Assembly: GCA_020048915.1 (NCBI GenBank)
Contig: JAIFLU010000211.1
Coordinates: 1 to 33,681 of the forward strand
Reading direction: 5' to 3'
From: Bacteroidota bacterium
GTDB lineage: Bacteria > Bacteroidota > Bacteroidia > Bacteroidales > JAAUTT01
Length of the DNA: 33,681 nt
The position numbers and the translations under genes are program-made. Below, piece by piece: positions 1-9,618 of the stretch (position 1 is its first letter; the number at the start of each line of letters is the position of its first letter). Below the pieces are notes generated by a model. The model was given only the letters and a program-made list of their open reading frames with translations, ran no database searches and was not told the DNA's origin.

Positions 1-292
1 TGTGTAATTTTTCCAGTTACAAAGAGGCTATAATTCTTACTATTTATCCCTTGCACATGTTACCAAGGAGCACGAACTAAGAAAACTCCGTATCTCTCTG
101 TGAACTTCTCTGTGCCCCTCCGTGTAATTTTTTAAGCTTCAAAAGAGCTATATAACATTTACTATTTATCCCTTGCACGCGCACCAAACGCAAACGAACC
201 AAGAAAACTCCGTGTCTCTCTGTGAAACTTCTCTGTGCCCCTCCGTGTAATTTTTTCAGTTACAAAGGGGATTTAATACTTACTATTTATCC
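1..292. repeat. Tandem repeat, ~121-bp unit, about 2.4 copies
   Basis: Three successive segments begin with the same (C/T)GTGTAATTTTT start, at 1, 121 and 244. Each continues into a TTACAAAG or TTCAAAAG block and then TACTATTTATCC. The two full units (1-120 and 121-243) end in a CTCCGTG/TCTCTGTG/CTTCTCTGTG/CCCCTCCGTG stretch, itself built from short CTCTGTG-like sub-repeats. The third unit breaks off near 292. The CTCTGTG block recurs at 19061 and 19845. No ORF with protein-like composition lies here, so this looks like a non-coding dispersed repeat that has been locally duplicated. Confidence 0.85.
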
Positions 293-369
293 ACATCAGG
301 CGTTTCAAACACGCATCAGGTTCATCTTCCTTTCACTCTAAAGCGAAATACTAATACCTCGAATAAGCA

Positions 370-459
370 TTACAACTCAATATTCGATACCTCTGCTTTT
401 AAACTCTTAGCCAATACATCAATTTCTTTCGATACCTCCGAAATGGCTTTTGCAACCTA
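370..459 (-). other. In-frame amber codon and 28-codon coding continuation of the propeller-MCP gene
   Basis: On the minus strand the stop at 457-459 is TAG. The same frame stays open for 28 more codons to a TAA at 370-372. The continuation starts VAKAISEVSKEIDVLAKS, which has the heptad-like pattern of the last MCP helix (compare [17 protein letters not shown] in the MCP at 9619-11673). One C-to-T change of a CAG glutamine codon would explain the stop. It could be a nonsense mutation, a sequencing error or, less likely, readthrough. Confidence 0.75.
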
Positions 460-3400
460 GGTATGCTGGTCGATTACGTTTAGAAAATCCTTTAGCTTGG
501 TGTTAATTTGCTCGATAGCATCGCGCTGCTCAATACTGGCAAGTGAAATTTCGCGGATGAGAGTAACCGTTTTTTGAACCTCAGGAATAAAGCCTAAGAT
601 GGTATTATTCGAAACATCCGATACACTCGCTCCGTTTTGGGCCGATTCCACAATTTCCTGCGAGGCAATTTTGCTTCGGTCGGCAAGCTTTCGTACTTCG
701 TTGGCTACTACCGCAAACCCTTTACCGTGGTCTCCAGCCCTCGCTGCTTCAATAGATGCATTTAATGATAGCAAGTTGGTTTGCCTGAAAATGTCTTCCA
801 AAACCGTTATTTTATCGCATATAGTATTTATTTCATCCATATTTTTTTTAGCGGCACCTCTTACATCATCGAGCTGCGAAAGGGTTTTATTGGTAATGCT
901 GTTTGCCATTTCGGCATTATTGGAATTCTTTCGCGAATGCTCGGTAACCTCCGATAAGGCCATTTCAATTTGAGAAGCAGCGGTTGTTTGATAATCTGCC
1001 CCATCCGATAAAAGAACTGCTTTTTGGTTCAATACATTTCCGGTTCGGAACAGCTTTTCGCTTTTTTCTTTAATAATGGCAATCATCTGTTTTAGCTCAT
1101 GGGTGCGGTTTTCGACAGCTTGTTCGAGTTTGTTCCGCTGATGCTCTATGGTCTTCATCCTGATCCTATAGGCCCAAGCCAAAGCTGCAATTAACCCTAA
1201 AAACACAAAAATCCGAAATACCCAGGTCTTCCACCACGGGGCTCGGATTTTTATTTTAAGTATAGCTTCTTTATCCGACCATTTTCCGTCGCTGTTGCTG
1301 GCCCTCACCCTTAGGGTATAGTTACCGGGACTTAAGTTCATAAAAGTTGCAATCCGCTTGTTTGCCGTGGTTTTTATCCATTCCTTATCCATTCCGTCCA
1401 TTTTGTATTCGTATTGATTTTTCATTGGCGAAATATAACCAAGTGCAGCAAATTCGATTTCGAACATATTTTCGTGGTACGAAAGCACCAACTTGTCGGT
1501 TTCGGAAAGATCACTTTTCAGGATTACTCTGTTATTGATAGTGTCGCCTACACCCGCTTCTTTTCCCGAAATAAATAAATTGGTAAACACAATTTCGGGT
1601 AACGAGGGATTGTCTTTTATTTCGTCGGGCCTGAAAACATTAAACCCGTTGGTGCCGCCAAAAAACATTTCGTCCGAATAAGGACTTTTAAACAGCGAGG
1701 TGTAATTAAAGTCATTTCCCTGTAATCCGTCTCCAATGTCGAAGTTTCGGATATTCTTATTCATCAGGTTATACCGGGTAATCCCTTTATTGGTACTGAT
1801 CCATAAGTTACCGGCTTTATCCTCCAATATGCCGTTTATTATTTTATTAGGGAGCGAATCGTTTAATGCGGGAAGACTAAACTTTTTGGCTTTAGAATCA
1901 AAAATGGCTATTCCATTCGATGTGCCCACCCAGAAGGTACCTTTGCTGTCCTGAAGCAATGCCCGAACGTCGTTAGACGGAATCGATGCGGGATCTTTGG
2001 GGTTATTCTCATACCGGGTGAATGTATTCGACGACCGGTTGAACAGGTTTAACCCACCTACTTCGGTGCCTATCCACAAATTGCCCTGGTTGTCTTCTAA
2101 TATAGTCTTTACATTATTATTGCTCAGGCTTTGCTGATTCGCCTCGCTATATCTAAAGTGAGTAAACGTTCCGGTTTTACGGTCCATTTTATCCAATCCG
2201 CCTCCAATAAGTCCAATCCATAATTCGTTCCGGGAGTCTTCGTATACTACCCACACATTGTTATGTCCCAGGCTCGACGGGTCGTCTTTTTTATTGAAAT
2301 AATGTTTGAACCGGTTGTTTTTCCTGTCCATTAGGTTGAGACCATTGGCATAGGTACCAATCCAAAGATTTCCTTCACGATCCTCGAAAATAGATTTTAC
2401 CACGTTGCCGCTAATCGAACCTTCGTTTTGGGAGTTCGTCTTATAATAATCAAAGGTATTTTGTGAGGAGTTAAACAGGTTAAGTCCTCCGCCATCTGTT
2501 CCAATCCAGATACGCTTTTCCTTATCCTGAAATATTGCCAGAACCGATTTGTTGCTCAACCCCGTTGAACTGTTTATTTGCTGAGTAAAATGCCTGAATT
2601 TGTATTGCGAAGGATTGTAAATATTAATCCCTCCCTGAAAGGTCCCCACCCATAAAGTTCCTGCTTTGTCGCAATACATGCAATAGATGGCATTGTTGCT
2701 TAAACTTGCAGGATTTCCCGGGTCAAAAGTAAGAGCGTGGAAGGCATTTCGCTGTTCATCGTAAATGTTGATGCCGCCGCCATCGGTACCAACTAAAATT
2801 TTGCCATTATAATCGGTAAGCGAAGAAATGATATTGCCCGATAAGCCTTTCTCTTTGTCGGTTGTATTGAATGCTGTAATTTGATTGGAAGAAGGATTCA
2901 GTTTGAACAAACCGTTTCCGCTGGTTCCAATCCATAAATTGCCCGAACCGTCTTTTAAAAGAGATACGCCAATGTCCCAGCCAAGTTTTTTATAGTCCTC
3001 CTTAAAAGTATACTTTTTAAACGTTCCTTTATTGATATCGAACAAATCAATGGCTCCACATTCCGAGCCAATCCAGAATTTACCATCCCCTTCTTCCAGA
3101 ATGCTGTTTACATAATTATCCCCCAGGCTGGAATTATCGCCCTCTTTATGGGCAAAACAAGTAAATTCATTTTTTGAAGGTTTAAAAACATTTAAGCCTC
3201 CGTCTAACGTACCAATCAGCACATTCCCCTTTTTATCTACCAGTACTTTTTTTAAATTGTTCGTGCTGATGGACGATTTACCTTGACGGTTATGCTGGTA
3301 CCGGGTAAATTTTCCATTTTGGCGATCGTAATAATTCAACCCATCGTTCCGGGTTGCTATCCATAGGTTCGAGCTGCTGTCCTCGGCAATGGAGATGATT

Positions 3401-3663
3401 ATATTACCGCTGATGGAAAGTGAATCGTTCGGGTTGTTTTTAAAAACTTTGAAGGAATAGGCATCATAACGGTTTAGGCCGTCGTTCGTTCCTATCCAGA
3501 TAAACCCTTTTTTATCCTGGTAAATACAATTTACGGTACCTTGCGACAATCCATGATCAGTGGTCAGGTGATCGAATTTATACTCCTGTGATAATAAAAC
3601 AAGGGGATTAAGAAAGATGATTAAGCCGATAAGTAATTGAAAAAGACAATTTCCTTTTTTCAT
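457..3663 (-). CDS. Reg_prop/Y_Y_Y periplasmic sensor fused to an MCP signalling domain, C-terminus cut by TAG
   Basis: Inner-membrane sensor of about 1068 aa. The ATG at 3663 is preferred over one 15 codons upstream because it places a signal peptide ([13 protein letters not shown]..., ending at LLSQ) at the N-terminus. Residues ~30-690 carry about 14 Reg_prop blades of the type EDxxGNLWIGT-GGLN, enough for two seven-bladed propellers. A Y_Y_Y domain follows (~725-806), then WW and one membrane helix (~812-834), a coiled coil, and an MCP cytoplasmic domain (~890 onward) whose hairpin tip [17 protein letters not shown] is at ~960. No HAMP, HisKA, HATPase or AraC domain is present, although these normally follow such propellers in Bacteroidota hybrid sensors. 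The probable role is sensing a periplasmic ligand (often glycans in relatives) and passing the signal to a CheA/CheW-like partner encoded elsewhere. The protein ends at a TAG (457-459) inside the descending MCP helix; see the separate entry. Confidence 0.9.
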   Translation of the reverse strand: MKKGNCLFQLLIGLIIFLNPLVLLSQEYKFDHLTTDHGLSQGTVNCIYQDKKGFIWIGTNDGLNRYDAYSFKVFKNNPNDSLSISGNIIISIAEDSSSNLWIATRNDGLNYYDRQNGKFTRYQHNRQGKSSISTNNLKKVLVDKKGNVLIGTLDGGLNVFKPSKNEFTCFAHKEGDNSSLGDNYVNSILEEGDGKFWIGSECGAIDLFDINKGTFKKYTFKEDYKKLGWDIGVSLLKDGSGNLWIGTSGNGLFKLNPSSNQITAFNTTDKEKGLSGNIISSLTDYNGKILVGTDGGGINIYDEQRNAFHALTFDPGNPASLSNNAIYCMYCDKAGTLWVGTFQGGINIYNPSQYKFRHFTQQINSSTGLSNKSVLAIFQDKEKRIWIGTDGGGLNLFNSSQNTFDYYKTNSQNEGSISGNVVKSIFEDREGNLWIGTYANGLNLMDRKNNRFKHYFNKKDDPSSLGHNNVWVVYEDSRNELWIGLIGGGLDKMDRKTGTFTHFRYSEANQQSLSNNNVKTILEDNQGNLWIGTEVGGLNLFNRSSNTFTRYENNPKDPASIPSNDVRALLQDSKGTFWVGTSNGIAIFDSKAKKFSLPALNDSLPNKIINGILEDKAGNLWISTNKGITRYNLMNKNIRNFDIGDGLQGNDFNYTSLFKSPYSDEMFFGGTNGFNVFRPDEIKDNPSLPEIVFTNLFISGKEAGVGDTINNRVILKSDLSETDKLVLSYHENMFEIEFAALGYISPMKNQYEYKMDGMDKEWIKTTANKRIATFMNLSPGNYTLRVRASNSDGKWSDKEAILKIKIRAPWWKTWVFRIFVFLGLIAALAWAYRIRMKTIEHQRNKLEQAVENRTHELKQMIAIIKEKSEKLFRTGNVLNQKAVLLSDGADYQTTAASQIEMALSEVTEHSRKNSNNAEMANSITNKTLSQLDDVRGAAKKNMDEINTICDKITVLEDIFRQTNLLSLNASIEAARAGDHGKGFAVVANEVRKLADRSKIASQEIVESAQNGASVSDVSNNTILGFIPEVQKTVTLIREISLASIEQRDAIEQINTKLKDFLNVIDQHT

Positions 3664-4126
3664 AAAAGAGGTTTCTATATATGTAGAACAATCGATTGCA
3701 ATATTCAAAATAAAAAAGAATATTAATTACTTTCAACAAGTATTAATTTACGTTTTTTTTAAATAACTATAATTTTTGGGAACGTTAATTTTAAATTAAA
3801 AATGAGATAGCATATTTAGCCTAAATAATTTTAGTGTATTTAGGCCATCGAAAAGTATAAATTCGTAGCGTTACCTAATCCAAAATAATCGGTATTTCAA
3901 ATTATAGCCAATCTTCCATGGAGTCCTCTTTGACTTTTTCCGTAAGCCTCAATGTACTTTTTTTCTACTTTAAGTAGCAAAAATAGTATTCAAATTCTCA
4001 ACGCTTATTTAGAATAAAAATATCATACTACCCTCCATCATTTTATTCATCAAGGGGTATCGAAATATTTTTGTTTATCCTTGAATAATCTTAAATTAGA
4101 TTCTAAGTAGCGCCGAACAGAAATTA
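3664..4126. other. Divergent intergenic region, AT-rich
   Basis: About 460 bp separate the minus-strand propeller-MCP gene from the plus-strand multi-PAS kinase. The only recognisable element is the plus-strand TATTTTTG box at 4066-4073. I see no convincing ORF, RNA gene or strong hairpin. The minus-strand side has only a one-base-short version of the -7 box (TATTTTG) near 3695. Confidence 0.5.
4066..4073 (+). promoter_or_regulatory. Putative Bacteroidota -7 box upstream of the multi-PAS kinase
   Basis: TATTTTTG matches the TAnnTTTG -7 consensus, 53 nt before the kinase start. No clear TTTG -33 element is visible, and the region is AT-rich, so a chance match is possible. Confidence 0.35.
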
Positions 4127-7100
4127 ATGTGTATGGAAAACGATTTTAACCCATTTAAAGCCATTTTCGAAAACGCCCCGTTGGGTATTTTTCAAACAAG
4201 CCATTCTGGACAAGTTATTGATTTAAATGACGAAGTACTCCGCATTTTCGGTTATGATTCGATGGAAGATGTAAAAAACCGTATTACAAATCTTAGCACT
4301 GATTTATATGCTTTTCCCGAAGACAGGGATCGTGTTCTCGGCGAATTAGCTATTAAAAAAGAAACCTCTAATTTTGAAATAAAATGCAGGAAAAAAAATG
4401 GGGAGATTATAGATGCTCATTTATCCATGCGGCCCTATTTCAACGCTGCTACCAACGAACAAAACTATATAGGCATAGTAGAAGATGTCACCAGTAAAAC
4501 AAAGCTTCAGGAGCAGGTGAACATTAGCGAAATGCGTTATCGCACGTTGTACGAAAACTCAAACGATGCCATAATCATATATCAGTATAATCATATTATC
4601 GAATTCAATGCAAAAGCTGTGGAGATGTTTGCTTTACAGGGAACACAGAAAGACAGTTATCCATTATGGAATATTTTCCCTGAATTCCAGCCCGATGGTT
4701 CCAAATCGATTGAAAAAGCCCAGCAACTCATAAAGAGGGTATTGGGTGGCGAATCGATGCTCTTTGATTGGGTGCATAAAAAAATTAGCGGAGAAGAGTT
4801 TTTTACCGAAGTTTCCTTAAGTAAGCTTGATATTGGGATAGAGGGTTATTTTCAGGCTATTATCCGCGATATTTCAGAATACAAGCAACATGAGTTAGAG
4901 CAAAAAAAACACGCGCAGCGTCATCAAATCTATAATTCCTTATTATCGGAACTGCTTCGAAACCGGGATCTGTTTGGAAACGAATTAAATGGTAACCTTC
5001 AAAAAATTACCGAATTATCGGGGCACGCCATTCAAACTAACAGAGCCAGTATTTGGGAATTTTCCGATGATTTTAAAGAATTGAAATGCCTCGATTTGTA
5101 TCAGTCCGATATCAATAGCCACACATCTGGCGACGTAATAAATGCCTTATATCTTCAGGAATACTTGTCTATCCAGAAATCGGCTACCGTAATTGCTGCG
5201 GAGGATGTTTTTACAAATCCTTACACGAAATCCATTCCAGCTGAATATTTTATTGCCAACCAAATTATTTCGCTGCTAGATGCCCCAATATGGGTAAATG
5301 GAAAGCTTAAAGGGGTGGTGTGTTATGAACATTCGGGAAATAAGCGAACCTGGTATTCTGAAGATATTGATTTTGCCAGAACCATTGCCGCGTATGTAGC
5401 CAATTTTTTTGAAAAAGAAGCCCGGCTTCAGGCAGAATTATTGCTTAAAGAAAGCGAAGAGCGGATCCGGACTATTTTTAGCAATGCCCCCGTTGGGATT
5501 GTTCGTACAACTCCCGGAGGGAAAATTCTTCTGGCTAACAACAGGCTTGCAGAGATTTTTGATTTTAAAACCCCTGAAGCGGTAATAAATGAAGTAGGAA
5601 GCATTGCAGATGATATATATCATTCCGAATCGGCACGTGCCGAGATTTTAGCTTCGTTAAAAATTCATGGCTCACACGAAGGGAAATATCAAATTAAAAC
5701 CCAAAAAGGTAAACTTAGGACAATCAACTTAAAAGCAATTGCAAATTTTAAGAATCCGGGCGAAATCGATTTTATTGATAGTATTATTGAAGATATAACT
5801 GAAAAAGTCGAACTCGAAAAAGCTTTAAAGGGCCGTGAAGCTTTGTTAAGCTCAATAATTAACAGCCTGCCTTTTGAACTTTGGGTAAGCGACAGGAAGG
5901 GAAACATTACTTGCCAAAGTGCTTATTCCGAAAGGTATTGGGGGGATATTACCGGAAAAAATATTGTAGAGACGTCTATCTCCGAAGCTGCAAAAAAGAG
6001 CTGGAAAGAAAAAAGCCAAAAAGTAATGCAGGGAGAGATACTGGATTATGATGGACAGGTTACTGCAGAAGGTAAAGAATACTATTTTCACAGAATAATG
6101 GCTCCGTTGACCAACGAAAATGAAATAGAAGGTGTAATTTCGTTATCGTTAGATATTACCGGACAAAAACAAGCCGAAAAAGCGTTAAAGGAAAGCGAGG
6201 AAAAATACCGCTACCTTTTGGAGAATATGAACGAGGTAGTTATGATGGTAGATAATGACGATAAAGTGCTCTATGTTAACAAAAAGTTTACGGAGAAATT
6301 TGGGTACACCCCTGATGAGATTGTGGGCCAAATTGGGTATGAAAAATTATTGGATGCCGAAGATCATGATCGGATTATAGAAGAAAACAAAAAAAGAATC
6401 GACAAAATTGTTAACCAATACGAAATAACATTTAAAGGAAAAGATGGACAGAAAATAGATTTTTTGGTAAGTGGTGCTCCCATATTTGATGCCGCTGGAA
6501 AAACCATTGGTTCTATTGGAACCATGACCGATATTACCGACCGTAAACTTGCCGAAAAAGCAATTAAGCAAAGCGAAGAGTTATTTAGGAACCTGATTGA
6601 CTTAGCTCCCTATTCCATAGTGTTAAACGATATGCAAGGGCGATACCTGATGGTTAATCGCGCATTTACACGAGATACAGGATTTGAAGCAGATGAAATT
6701 GTTGGAAAAAAATCCGAAGAAATTGGATTAATCTTGAATGCTGAGAATGTAAAAAAAATTAGCGAAGAAATAAGAAAGTCCGGTATAATTGAGAATCTCG
6801 ATACGAACTTAACTGGTAAAAATGGAAAGACAACCGATGTTCTCTATTCGGCAAAGATAATCCGGTTAAATGACGAACCTGCGCTACTTAGCTCATCGGT
6901 AGATATTACCGAGAAAAAAATTATACAAAAAGAGCTGGAACTTCATCGGAATAACCTGGAGCGACTGGTAAAAGAACGCACTGAAGAAATTGAAACTTTA
7001 AATGAAGAATTAACTACTACCAACGAAGAACTCTACCAGAATAACGAGGAGCTGAATATGCTAAACGAGATCCTGGCATCGCAAAAATTTCAATTGGAAA

Positions 7101-7918
7101 CAACCGTGGAAACACTGAAGCAAACGCAAACCCAATTAATCCAGTCCGAAAAAATGGCTTCTATTGGCATCCTTACGGCAGGTATTGCGCACGAAATAAA
7201 TAACCCTGTGAATTTTATAAGCAGCGGAATAACCGGTTTGGAATTGGTAATTAACGATATCTTAGAGGCAATGCAGGAGTGCACCACGCATTGTGAAAAT
7301 ATTCCCGACTGCAAACGTAAGGATGTTTTGCAGAATATTGATAAAAAGCATAACCTTAATATTTCGATCGAAAATATTTCAAAGCTGCTTAAATCAATAC
7401 ATATTGGGGTGGAACGCACCACCAATATTGTTAAAAGTTTGCGGACATTCTCCCGGTTAGATAACGAGAGCAGAAGCCAGGCGAATATTCACGAACTTAT
7501 CGACTCGTCTTTAACAATATTGAACAATAAAATAAAGGATCATATTACCGTTGTGAAAGAATATGAGGTGAGTGAGCAGGTTCAATGCTATCCGGGAAAA
7601 CTTAGTCAGGTTTTCCTCAACCTGATAATGAATGCGATCCAATCTATAGAAAAAAATGGTACAATAATTATAACTACCCGTAAGTCGAAATCGCACAATA
7701 AAGTTGAAATTATCATCCGCGATACCGGAAAAGGTATGTCTAAAGAAATTCAACAGAAAATTTTCGATCCGTTTTTCACCACCAAGCCGGTAGGCGAAGG
7801 TACCGGAATGGGGTTATCGATTGTTCATGGCATTATTAAAGATCATAGCGGAGAAATAACGGTGTCTTCAAAATTAGGACATGGAACAGAATTTCGGATT
7901 ATTTTACCTGTTAATTAA
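4127..7918 (+). CDS. Soluble multi-PAS/GAF sensor histidine kinase
   Basis: 1263-aa cytoplasmic histidine kinase with no signal peptide or membrane segment. Domains in order: PAS1 (~9-125), PAS2 (~135-255), GAF (~285-435), PAS3 (~443-565), PAS4 (~569-685), PAS5 (~689-811), PAS6 (~815-935), a long Glu/Asn-rich coiled coil (~935-1005), a HisKA dimerisation domain with phospho-acceptor His1022 in GIAHEINNPVNF, and a HATPase_c domain with N box NLIMNAIQ, G1 DTGKGM, F box FFTTKP and G2 GEGTGMGLSI. The HEINNP H-box resembles NtrB-like kinases, which suits the NtrC-type regulator starting 5 bp after its stop; the two are almost certainly co-transcribed partners. The ligands of the PAS and GAF modules cannot be read from sequence. 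The start could also be the ATG two codons later (4133), with no effect on the domains. Confidence 0.93.
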   Translation: MCMENDFNPFKAIFENAPLGIFQTSHSGQVIDLNDEVLRIFGYDSMEDVKNRITNLSTDLYAFPEDRDRVLGELAIKKETSNFEIKCRKKNGEIIDAHLSMRPYFNAATNEQNYIGIVEDVTSKTKLQEQVNISEMRYRTLYENSNDAIIIYQYNHIIEFNAKAVEMFALQGTQKDSYPLWNIFPEFQPDGSKSIEKAQQLIKRVLGGESMLFDWVHKKISGEEFFTEVSLSKLDIGIEGYFQAIIRDISEYKQHELEQKKHAQRHQIYNSLLSELLRNRDLFGNELNGNLQKITELSGHAIQTNRASIWEFSDDFKELKCLDLYQSDINSHTSGDVINALYLQEYLSIQKSATVIAAEDVFTNPYTKSIPAEYFIANQIISLLDAPIWVNGKLKGVVCYEHSGNKRTWYSEDIDFARTIAAYVANFFEKEARLQAELLLKESEERIRTIFSNAPVGIVRTTPGGKILLANNRLAEIFDFKTPEAVINEVGSIADDIYHSESARAEILASLKIHGSHEGKYQIKTQKGKLRTINLKAIANFKNPGEIDFIDSIIEDITEKVELEKALKGREALLSSIINSLPFELWVSDRKGNITCQSAYSERYWGDITGKNIVETSISEAAKKSWKEKSQKVMQGEILDYDGQVTAEGKEYYFHRIMAPLTNENEIEGVISLSLDITGQKQAEKALKESEEKYRYLLENMNEVVMMVDNDDKVLYVNKKFTEKFGYTPDEIVGQIGYEKLLDAEDHDRIIEENKKRIDKIVNQYEITFKGKDGQKIDFLVSGAPIFDAAGKTIGSIGTMTDITDRKLAEKAIKQSEELFRNLIDLAPYSIVLNDMQGRYLMVNRAFTRDTGFEADEIVGKKSEEIGLILNAENVKKISEEIRKSGIIENLDTNLTGKNGKTTDVLYSAKIIRLNDEPALLSSSVDITEKKIIQKELELHRNNLERLVKERTEEIETLNEELTTTNEELYQNNEELNMLNEILASQKFQLETTVETLKQTQTQLIQSEKMASIGILTAGIAHEINNPVNFISSGITGLELVINDILEAMQECTTHCENIPDCKRKDVLQNIDKKHNLNISIENISKLLKSIHIGVERTTNIVKSLRTFSRLDNESRSQANIHELIDSSLTILNNKIKDHITVVKEYEVSEQVQCYPGKLSQVFLNLIMNAIQSIEKNGTIIITTRKSKSHNKVEIIIRDTGKGMSKEIQQKIFDPFFTTKPVGEGTGMGLSIVHGIIKDHSGEITVSSKLGHGTEFRIILPVN

Positions 7919-7923
7919 CAAGT

Positions 7924-9369
7924 ATGAAAAAGGTATTATATGTGGATGATGAGCCAAACAACTTACTTTTATTACAGTTAAGTTTAGGGAGGTGGTTTAA
8001 TGTAGTTACTACCGATATACCAAAGGACGCACTTGCATTAATCGATTCGGAGAAAATACAGGTTTTAATTACCGATCAGCGAATGCCAGGGATGACAGGT
8101 ATTGAACTTGCTGAAAAAGTGAAGTCGCTTTACCCTTCGGTTATTATTATTATCCTAACTGCATTCGACGATAACGATGTTATGTTGAAGGCTATCAACC
8201 TGGGAGGGATTTTCAGGTACCTGCTAAAGCCCTGGGATATAAACGACCTGAAACAAACACTGAATAGCGCATTTGAAGCCTACGATCTGCGCAAAAAAAA
8301 TATTAACCTGATTAACGATTTGCTGGAAAAAAACCGGCAAATTCAAACGGCATACAACAAAATTTCTGAACTAAAAAACAAACTGGAAGAAGAAAATATT
8401 CAGCTTAAGGAAGAGTACAAACAAAATGCATTAATTGGAGAAATTATCGGAAAAAGTAAAGCATTGAAAACAGTGTTAAAGCAACTCGAACAGATTGCCA
8501 GATCAGACTCATCGGTGCTGCTTTTAGGAGAAACCGGAACCGGAAAAGAATTGTTTGCTAAAGCAATTCATAAACTTAGTGTGCGCAGGGATAAAATTAT
8601 GGTAAATATTAATTGCGCTGCAATCCCCGAAACCCTTATCGAAAGCGAATTGTTCGGGCACGAAAAAGGCGCATTTACAGGTGCCAGCCAATTAAAATAC
8701 GGTAAATTCGAAATTGCGGATAAAGGCACACTCTTTCTCGACGAAATTGGCGAGTTGCCCATAAACTTGCAGCCCAAATTATTAAGGGTTTTACAAGAAA
8801 AGGAATTCGAACGTCTAGGAAATAATAAAGTTCAGAAAACAGATATCCGATTAATTGCCGCCACTAACCGAAACCTGGAACAGGAAATTGAAAAGGGGAA
8901 ATTCCGAAGCGATTTATACTACCGGTTGAATATTTTACCCATTACCATTCCACCCCTTCGCGACCGAAAAGAAGACATTCCCTTGTTAGTGCACTTTTTC
9001 ATGGATAAGTTTAACCGGAAATCGGGTAAGCAAATTGATACAATTCTAAAGTCAACGCTTAATAAATTGATGGAATATCATTGGCCGGGTAATATCCGGG
9101 AACTCGAAAATGTAATAGAACGTGCACATGTTTTAAGTGTTAACAACAAATTGGATATTGGCAGCTGGTTTAAACCCCAGGCGGAAATATCGAATCATTC
9201 GTCTGAAATTGTTTCACTGGACGAAAACGAGAAGCAATACATTACCCATGTTTTGAGACAAACCAAATGGAAAATTCGCGGCGAAAACGGTGCTGCCGAA
9301 ATATTGCAAATTCACCCCTCCACCCTCGAATCGCGGATGAAAAAACTGGGAATTGAAAGACCCGTATAA
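7924..9369 (+). CDS. NtrC-family sigma-54-dependent response regulator
   Basis: 481 aa. Receiver domain 1-120 with the acidic pair in YVDDEP, phospho-acceptor Asp51 (ITDQRMPG), Thr79 and Lys102 in LKPW. A coiled-coil linker leads to an AAA+ domain with Walker A GETGTGKE (~202-209), the sigma-54 contact loop GAFTGA (~249-254), Walker B TLFLDEIGE and the arginine-containing FRSDLYYRLN stretch. A Fis-type helix-turn-helix closes the protein (AAEILQIHPSTLESRMKKLG). It should be phosphorylated by the kinase immediately upstream and activate RpoN promoters. All catalytic and sigma-54-contact motifs are intact. Its targets are not evident; the next gene, an MCP, has only a weak -24/-12-like sequence. 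Confidence 0.95.
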   Translation: MKKVLYVDDEPNNLLLLQLSLGRWFNVVTTDIPKDALALIDSEKIQVLITDQRMPGMTGIELAEKVKSLYPSVIIIILTAFDDNDVMLKAINLGGIFRYLLKPWDINDLKQTLNSAFEAYDLRKKNINLINDLLEKNRQIQTAYNKISELKNKLEEENIQLKEEYKQNALIGEIIGKSKALKTVLKQLEQIARSDSSVLLLGETGTGKELFAKAIHKLSVRRDKIMVNINCAAIPETLIESELFGHEKGAFTGASQLKYGKFEIADKGTLFLDEIGELPINLQPKLLRVLQEKEFERLGNNKVQKTDIRLIAATNRNLEQEIEKGKFRSDLYYRLNILPITIPPLRDRKEDIPLLVHFFMDKFNRKSGKQIDTILKSTLNKLMEYHWPGNIRELENVIERAHVLSVNNKLDIGSWFKPQAEISNHSSEIVSLDENEKQYITHVLRQTKWKIRGENGAAEILQIHPSTLESRMKKLGIERPV

Positions 9370-9476
9370 TGCTCATTAGGGAAATTGCCACTCAAAATGG
9401 AGTGAAGTAATAGAAAGTTTGAAATCGTAAAAAAAGACAACCCTTCAATCGTTTCAGTATTTAAACTCTTCTTAAA

Positions 9477-9501
9477 TTTCGTATATACACGAAATGTCGT
9501 G
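9477..9501. promoter_or_regulatory. Two overlapping short inverted repeats upstream of the dCache MCP
   Basis: TTTCGT-N6-ACGAAA (9477-9494) overlaps CACGA-N4-TCGTG (9488-9501), so ACGA is shared by two alternative pairings. There is no U-tract after them, which argues against a terminator. An operator for a dimeric regulator, or a leader hairpin, is possible. Only the symmetry is observed; function is inferred. Confidence 0.3.
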
Positions 9502-9618
9502 CATTTTTCGTTCAAATTTCCCATTCACTAATTTATTAAAATGCTGTTATATAAAGTATTAAAATTTTTGGCCTGATTCATGTAAATGGTAGTGCGTAAC
9601 AATTTAAAAAGTACCACC

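Noticed and set aside
599-973. 124-codon plus-strand open frame opposite the MCP domain
   Set aside because: It is antisense to a well-supported conserved domain and has no protein-family signature.
7090-7425. 111-codon minus-strand open frame inside the multi-PAS kinase
   Set aside because: It is the reverse of the HisKA region, whose motifs are unambiguous on the plus strand.
9569-9584. Possible sigma-54 (-24/-12) promoter, TGGC-N8-TGTA, upstream of the MCP and after an NtrC-type gene
   Set aside because: The TGG element fits, but the essential -12 GC is GT, and the CAC and TT positions also mismatch, so it is too weak to call.
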